NCBI GenBank assembly: GCA_000697455.1
Contig: JNET01032172.1
Coordinates: forward strand, 1-21,805
DNA length: 21,805 bases
From: Basidiobolus heterosporus B8920
Taxonomy: Eukaryota > Basidiobolomycota > Basidiobolomycetes > Basidiobolales > Basidiobolaceae
Direction of reading: 5' to 3'
Position 1 is the first letter of the stretch. Every line of letters starts with the position of its first letter. The position numbers and the translations under genes were made by a program. Under the pieces are notes generated by a model. It worked only from the letters and a program-made list of their open reading frames with translations. It did not search any database and was not told the DNA's origin. This document shows positions 17,727 through 21,805 of this stretch, piece by piece.

Positions 17727-17779
17727 TTTATTGATACAATCACTGCAACCTAACACAGTTAAATGCTGTTTTGAATAAA
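17727..17779. terminator. Overlapping polyadenylation signals of the convergent pair
   Basis: The plus-strand AATAAA for the BAX-inhibitor gene is at 17774-17779, and the minus-strand one for the protease gene is at 17727-17732, so the two 3' ends overlap. Confidence 0.5.
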
Positions 17780-17787
17780 TTGCCTTG

Positions 17788-18835
17788 TTATTTTGTGTTT
17801 AATCTACCTTTGATTCTACGTCTATTCTGCTTGATTTCTGTCGAGTGAGTCCCTTTGACACGGACTGCGTGTGCATCTCGAGGCTTGGGTGGAGGTGGGC
17901 CAAGATGGCTTCTTATCCAATCCACTTGCGAAGCAACTCGTGCAAAGGCTGCCGGTACGTCGATACCACACCCTGCACTGTAGCTCGTAATCCCCACCAG
18001 GTACGGGTTGCCAGCAGCATTGACAGAGATCAGCGGACCACCGGAATCCCCGGAACAAACGTCTACGATGTATACGATGCTTAGAATAGAAGAGAAATAG
18101 CAAAGCTTGACCATCTGTCACTTACTCCCTACACTTCCCACGGCCCCAACACATAACACAAACGTGGGATTGAACGGGATATTTAATGCGGTATATTTCT
18201 GAACACAGATTTCCTCATCAAGCACCTGCATCTCGATTTCTTGTAAGATATCCGGATATTGTGTGGCTGATGTCAGGCCCCACCCAAGCGCTTTAACCTC
18301 GACACTCCCAGGAGTTGCCTGGTTCAGGGATTGGATGGGGATACTGGTCACCTGTGAAGGAAGTGCACGAGCCAACTTGAGAATGGCAACTAAAACAACC
18401 CGAATAGTGCTATTTAGTAGAAGCGTCAATCACCAGGGAGATGGTAGACTTACAATCATTGATGGCTCGATTTCTATCCCAATATGGGTGAATGGTAATA
18501 TTCATGACTGGTACCACCACGCCGCCTTCCTCGTCAGCCTTTTTCCCAAGGTTATATCTCAACAAATGGACCATAATCTTTCCTGCTGGTTTTTCGTGGA
18601 AACAGTGAGCGGCGGACAGAACTGTGGTTGAGTCCAGAACAACACCACCACACCACCGCATCTCACCAATGGCTGGGTTTTGAAGGTACGTAAACGCCAT
18701 CCACGGATAACTGTTAGATACTTTTACTGAAGCCCCTCCGTAGATTAAGAATTTAGGAAGTGTGGCTGGTTTAATGGAGAAGGACCAAGGTAGCTGACAA
18801 CATACGCTAAACAACACCAAGAAAGGCCGGTACAT
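17788..18835 (-). CDS. Secreted chymotrypsin-fold (S1A) serine protease
   Basis: Three exons (18454-18835, 18126-18389, 17788-18062) give 306 residues. A signal peptide (MYRPFLVLFSVCCQLPWSFS) is followed by a short pro-segment and IYGG (31-34) as mature N terminus. The catalytic triad is seen as His77 in SAAHC, Asp127 in NDFAILKL and Ser222 in GDSGGP. Cysteines for three S1A disulfides are present (42-58, 168-182 and 191-220 in chymotrypsin numbering). After the catalytic domain (ending DWIRSHLG) a Pro-rich and basic tail of about 38 residues (PPPPKPRDAHAVR...) follows. Oddities: the residue before IYGG is Leu rather than Arg, and with the only splice that keeps both pocket cysteines the specificity residue 189 becomes Asn, with Ser216 and Ala226. 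An ATG at 18853 would add MSEKWE. Such secreted proteases are frequent in insect- or soil-associated lower fungi. Confidence 0.88.
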
Positions 18836-19036
18836 TTCCCACTTTTCTGACACTCGGCTCTTCGGATAAAAGGGTTATAGGTTATGGGTTAAAGAGATTA
18901 CGGAGCCAGGGGTTAGCTTGGTAAACGAAGAGAGTTGTTCTGAAGGTGGCATCGTTTGTATGGGAGATTCTGGCTATTCTCAATGAAGACTTCTATCCGG
19001 TACACAATTGTTGAAGCAGAAGGAATATAATTTCCC

Positions 19037-19084
19037 ATCAATGGCTTTCAAGGACTATCAATGGCCATCAATGGCCATCAATGG
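19037..19084. repeat. ATCAATGGCC short tandem
   Basis: ATCAATGGC at 19037, then adjacent ATCAATGGCC copies at 19057 and 19067 and ATCAATGG at 19077. Confidence 0.75.
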
Positions 19085-19249
19085 ATTCTCATAAAAATCA
19101 CTCACTGCAGATCTGTGCACATGCATGCAATGAGATGCTGGTGAGGTTTCTGAATGGTATCTAAAATTGGAAACAGCCTGGATTACAATCTAATCATAAG
19201 TGAATCATAGATTTGGTGACTCTTAATTTGGATGGAACACAGTTAATTG

Positions 19250-19305
19250 ATTGTACGGTACCTATTGTACGGTACCTATTGTACGGTACCTATTGTACGG
19301 TACCC
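19250..19305. repeat. 14-bp tandem repeat, 4 copies
   Basis: Four copies of ATTGTACGGTACCT (19250, 19264, 19278, 19292; the last base of copy 4 differs). Each holds the palindrome GGTACC. It ends 45 bp before the start codon of the Frizzled-like gene. Confidence 0.95.
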
Positions 19306-19350
19306 ATCGTTAACTTATTCCATTCTCTTGTTCCCCTCATTCCCCTCATA

Positions 19351-20667
19351 ATGCTTCACCTGAGGTGTAGAAAGCCTTTATTCATTTTGGCAGTTTTTGT
19401 TGGACTCTCTACGGGTAACTTCAAGTACTTGCGTAAAGTCAGTCCTGTCCTACTCACTACTCGCCATTATCTAGCTGGTCTGAAGCCGGAGCATTGCCAA
19501 ACCCTCACAGTAGCTTCCAACTTGTGTCCTGAAGTTAATTACTCTACGACTATCAAGAATGTTGAAGCTGCAGATGCTCATATTAAAGGTCTCTACTTGT
19601 GTCGAGCTTTACTCCAACATATCACGTGTTTAACCCCACTGACTTGGTTTAGAATCGCTGGATAAAATGAGCAGAGAAGGATACGAAAGCACAGGAGCAG
19701 AGTGTTTTTTAGCTATACGAAAGGCACTTTGCTTTATGACGTACAGTTATTGTGACCCTGAAACACACATGGTTCACTTTGTCTGTCCCGCGGTTAGGTA
19801 GGCTCCTCCAAGATTTAGAGAAGACGAGATTTCGTGACTAATCTCGATCCTTAGACAACACGCGGTAACTGTATGCGATGACTCCCAACCATTCACCGAC
19901 ATAAATATCATCGATGAGAACATCAATTCTACTTACTTTCGACCGGATACTGATTGTTATCCAGATGTAGTGAAGGACAACGTTACTTCTATACTTCCAA
20001 CCTCACAACCCACTGAATCTGCAACAACATCGACTACTATGGGTGAGAAAAATATTCCCTCTTCTGTTGTCCTCTCTACAGTTCCCTTATCATCACCTAC
20101 GTACAGTCAAGAGAAAATGTCTTCAGCTGGGAAATCGCCCGCAGGAACTTTCATAGAATCTAGTAAATCCCCAACAGCATCCACCATAGAATCCAGTCAA
20201 CCTGCAACTACAAGCACCACAGTCTCTTACTCTACCTCATATGAGTCTGCTCCAAGCACCGTCTTCAACATTTCGCCAAGTATCGCGGGAGCATCAGGAG
20301 CTCAATCAGTACTAAGATATCGACAAGGAAGCAGTGGTATTTTCAGTGATCTGACACAACAACCAACCGATGATACCGATCCCGCCTATTCCTTCACAAC
20401 CTCATTGTTGGCCACCATCCTAGCTTTGGCCACTGTAGTAACCTGTGTAAGTGCCTTGCTCGCCCTCGCGTATTATGGAAAGAAGTACTCCCTGGGGTGT
20501 TTCTTTCAGGACCATATTTATGGACAGTACAAGAAGATGGAGGATATTCCCTCGCCATATCGTGATACCCAAAGGGGTTCATTTGAGGTTGAGGTAAGGC
20601 CCAACTTGTTCATCCATTCTACCCTAGACAACTTATCCAACTCAATCTTTCTCAGCAGGAAGTGTAG
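19351..20667 (+). CDS. Type I membrane protein with Frizzled-like cysteine-rich domain and Ser/Thr-rich stalk
   Basis: Proposed exons 19351-19414, 19475-19588, 19653-19797, 19855-20593 and 20659-20667 give 356 residues. A signal peptide (LFILAVFVGLSTA) is followed by a domain with eight cysteines (29, 39, 77, 86, 93, 104, 115, 142). CPEVNYSTT corresponds to C-x-x-I-x-Y-N-x-T of Frizzled domains, and C77-x8-C86-x6-C93 has exactly the Frizzled spacing. Then come a Ser/Thr/Pro-rich stalk (about 147-280, likely O-glycosylated), one transmembrane helix (about 290-313, LLATILALATVVTCVSALLALA) and a 43-residue cytoplasmic tail with KKMEDIPSPY. The build suggests a cell-surface sensor or co-receptor; no ligand or partner can be named. 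The first intron (60 nt) and the last (65 nt) are open and could be retained, the latter giving a longer C terminus ending at 20725. The second intron has a weak GTCTCT donor, chosen because it keeps the frame. Confidence 0.68.
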
Positions 20668-21805
20668 CCATCTAGATAGTTCTGAGATTCTTTTCATACT
20701 TTTTCTTTCAAGTATCTCATTGTAACTCTCCTTGATGTTGAATTTCTAGTTAACAAATCCATAGAGATTCTTAAATCAATGCTAGAGTATGTATTGTGTG
20801 ATTTCAAATGGGATTTGATGAGCCCAAGGAATAAGTGATATCTGTTGAATGATTTATTGAATACTAAGATGTCATTTCTATTTTTTGTCATGTAGTCAAT
20901 AAATCAACTCATGAAATGTGTTTAGGAAAGCTCAAGTACATATATAAGGCAATATACAAGGTTCCAGGTGGTGAGATTAAATTAGTTTAGCACCTAAGTA
21001 CTCATATAATTAGGTATAAAACTTATTTTGTATTTGTAAGATAATTATCAGGGTTAAAATGCCTAAGATCATTTAGGACTAATTACATGGCTAACAATGT
21101 TGGATTGATGACAAATCTTAAACATGCTCAAGTAAGCTGAATCTTCTACCATGAGTTCCCAAAATTCACTAGAATAGTTTTCATTAGTTTCTTACTTAAT
21201 TCTAACAAATGGTATAGATACCTTTCTTTATCACACTAAAATATCAAGTCCAAGGACAAGTGCAAAATCTTGATATCCAAAGTCACTTTCAGTATCACCA
21301 TTTTCACCTTCATCAGGTTATAAGCTCTATTTTGGTACTCCAAAGAATGTCAAGTATTAGTCCTACCAGTAAAATTTCTGTATTGCAAATTTTGCTAGAT
21401 AGGACTATTTGCTGTGGAAGTATATAATTCAAATGATGCTTGAAGAAAGAGAACCTTGGGACATTGCCTAAGGTAGCAAAGTAATACCAACAAGGTCCTC
21501 TATAGCTGTAATCAGGTTTAAGAAGAGACAAAGGCAAACAATTGCTATCATCTATTTGAATTTTAGACCAATTTTTGCATACTTATCTTGTAAGTTATAC
21601 TGCCAAAATCTGGAGTATAGTGGTGAATATTTATGAGACTAAAACTGATGAAATTCACATAATCTATCACTTTGTTATTAATACTAGTTTTTATTATTAT
21701 TATATTCACTTACCAATCTCCTCTCAACCAAAATTCACATTTGGATTATACTTTGAGTATTTTCACTAACTTGACAGTATCTTAAGGACTTGACTTTCTC
21801 AAACA
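20668..21805. other. AT-rich region without recognisable gene
   Basis: About 1.1 kb, clearly more AT-rich than the rest of the window. Only short open frames occur (for example 21313-21537 minus and 21575-21769 plus); none shows a family signature, splice-linked continuation or coding-like composition. No terminal repeats or target-site duplication were noticed. It could be a 3' flank plus a decayed mobile element, but I see no direct evidence for that. Confidence 0.5.

Larger units (their letters stand above)
18836..19350. other. Divergent intergenic region, protease and Frizzled-like genes
   Basis: Holds degenerate telomere-like words (AGGGTTATAGGTTATGGGTT, about 18871-18890), a short ATCAATGGCC tandem (19037-19084) and a 14-bp tandem array (19250-19305). 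An in-frame ATG at 19213 opens before the Frizzled-like gene but reads straight through the 14-bp array, so I exclude it. Confidence 0.5.

Noticed and set aside
19213-19350. Upstream in-frame start for the Frizzled-like gene
   Set aside because: It would translate the 14-bp tandem array and bury the signal peptide inside the protein.
21313-21537. Minus-strand 74-codon frame in the AT-rich block
   Set aside because: No domain-like pattern; frames of this size are expected by chance.
1-21805. tRNA, rRNA, CRISPR array, insertion sequence or viral insertion
   Set aside because: I looked on both strands and found no cloverleaf-like segment, no spaced palindromic repeats and no transposase, integrase or viral-type coding region.

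Overview
The window is nuclear DNA of a fungus, read here as intron-rich and gene-dense. Fungal origin is indicated by a Pbs2/Wis1-type MAP kinase kinase, a Cox9-type cytochrome oxidase subunit, a complex I subunit resembling the fungal 9.5 kDa (NDUFA3-like) protein, and about 54 short introns (mostly 54-79 nt) bounded by GTATGT/GTAAGT-like donors and TAG/CAG acceptors. High intron number per gene (7 in the kinase, 9 in NDC80, 11 in MON1), a COP9 signalosome subunit, a trypsin-fold protease and a Frizzled-like cysteine-rich receptor-like protein fit an early-diverging (zygomycete-grade) fungus better than a yeast, but the species cannot be named from this sequence.

Layout, left to right: 3' end of a COP9 signalosome subunit 3 gene (+, ends 366); a compact respiratory cluster with a complex I NDUFA3-like gene (+, 792-1144), COX6 (-, 1540-2052) and COX9 (-, 2701-2874); a Pbs2/Wis1-type MAPKK (-, 3384-4866) sharing a divergent promoter with an FCP1-like phosphatase-domain gene (+, 5482-7231); PEX3 (+, 7486-9081) convergent with NDC80 (-, 9278-11765); MON1 (-, 12048-14539), divergent from a nearly intronless, highly codon-biased TPR-like gene (+, 14939-16066); a BAX-inhibitor/Lifeguard membrane protein (+, 16531-17681) convergent with a secreted S1A-family serine protease (-, 17788-18835); a type I membrane protein with a Frizzled-like cysteine-rich domain (+, 19351-20667); then about 1.1 kb of AT-rich DNA in which I see no gene.

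Apart from the respiratory cluster (complex I and IV subunits) the genes are housekeeping functions without an obvious shared pathway: osmostress signalling, peroxisome membrane assembly, kinetochore attachment, Rab7 activation at late endosome/vacuole, and cell-death/calcium control. Several promoters carry double telomere-type TTAGGG (telobox) motifs, twice followed by a CCAAT box. The items most worth following are the Frizzled-like single-pass protein, the protease with a non-trypsin pocket, a reading-frame break just before the catalytic motif of the FCP1-like gene, and the telobox promoters. All exon models were derived by hand from splice signals, reading phase and remembered family patterns; no alignment was run.
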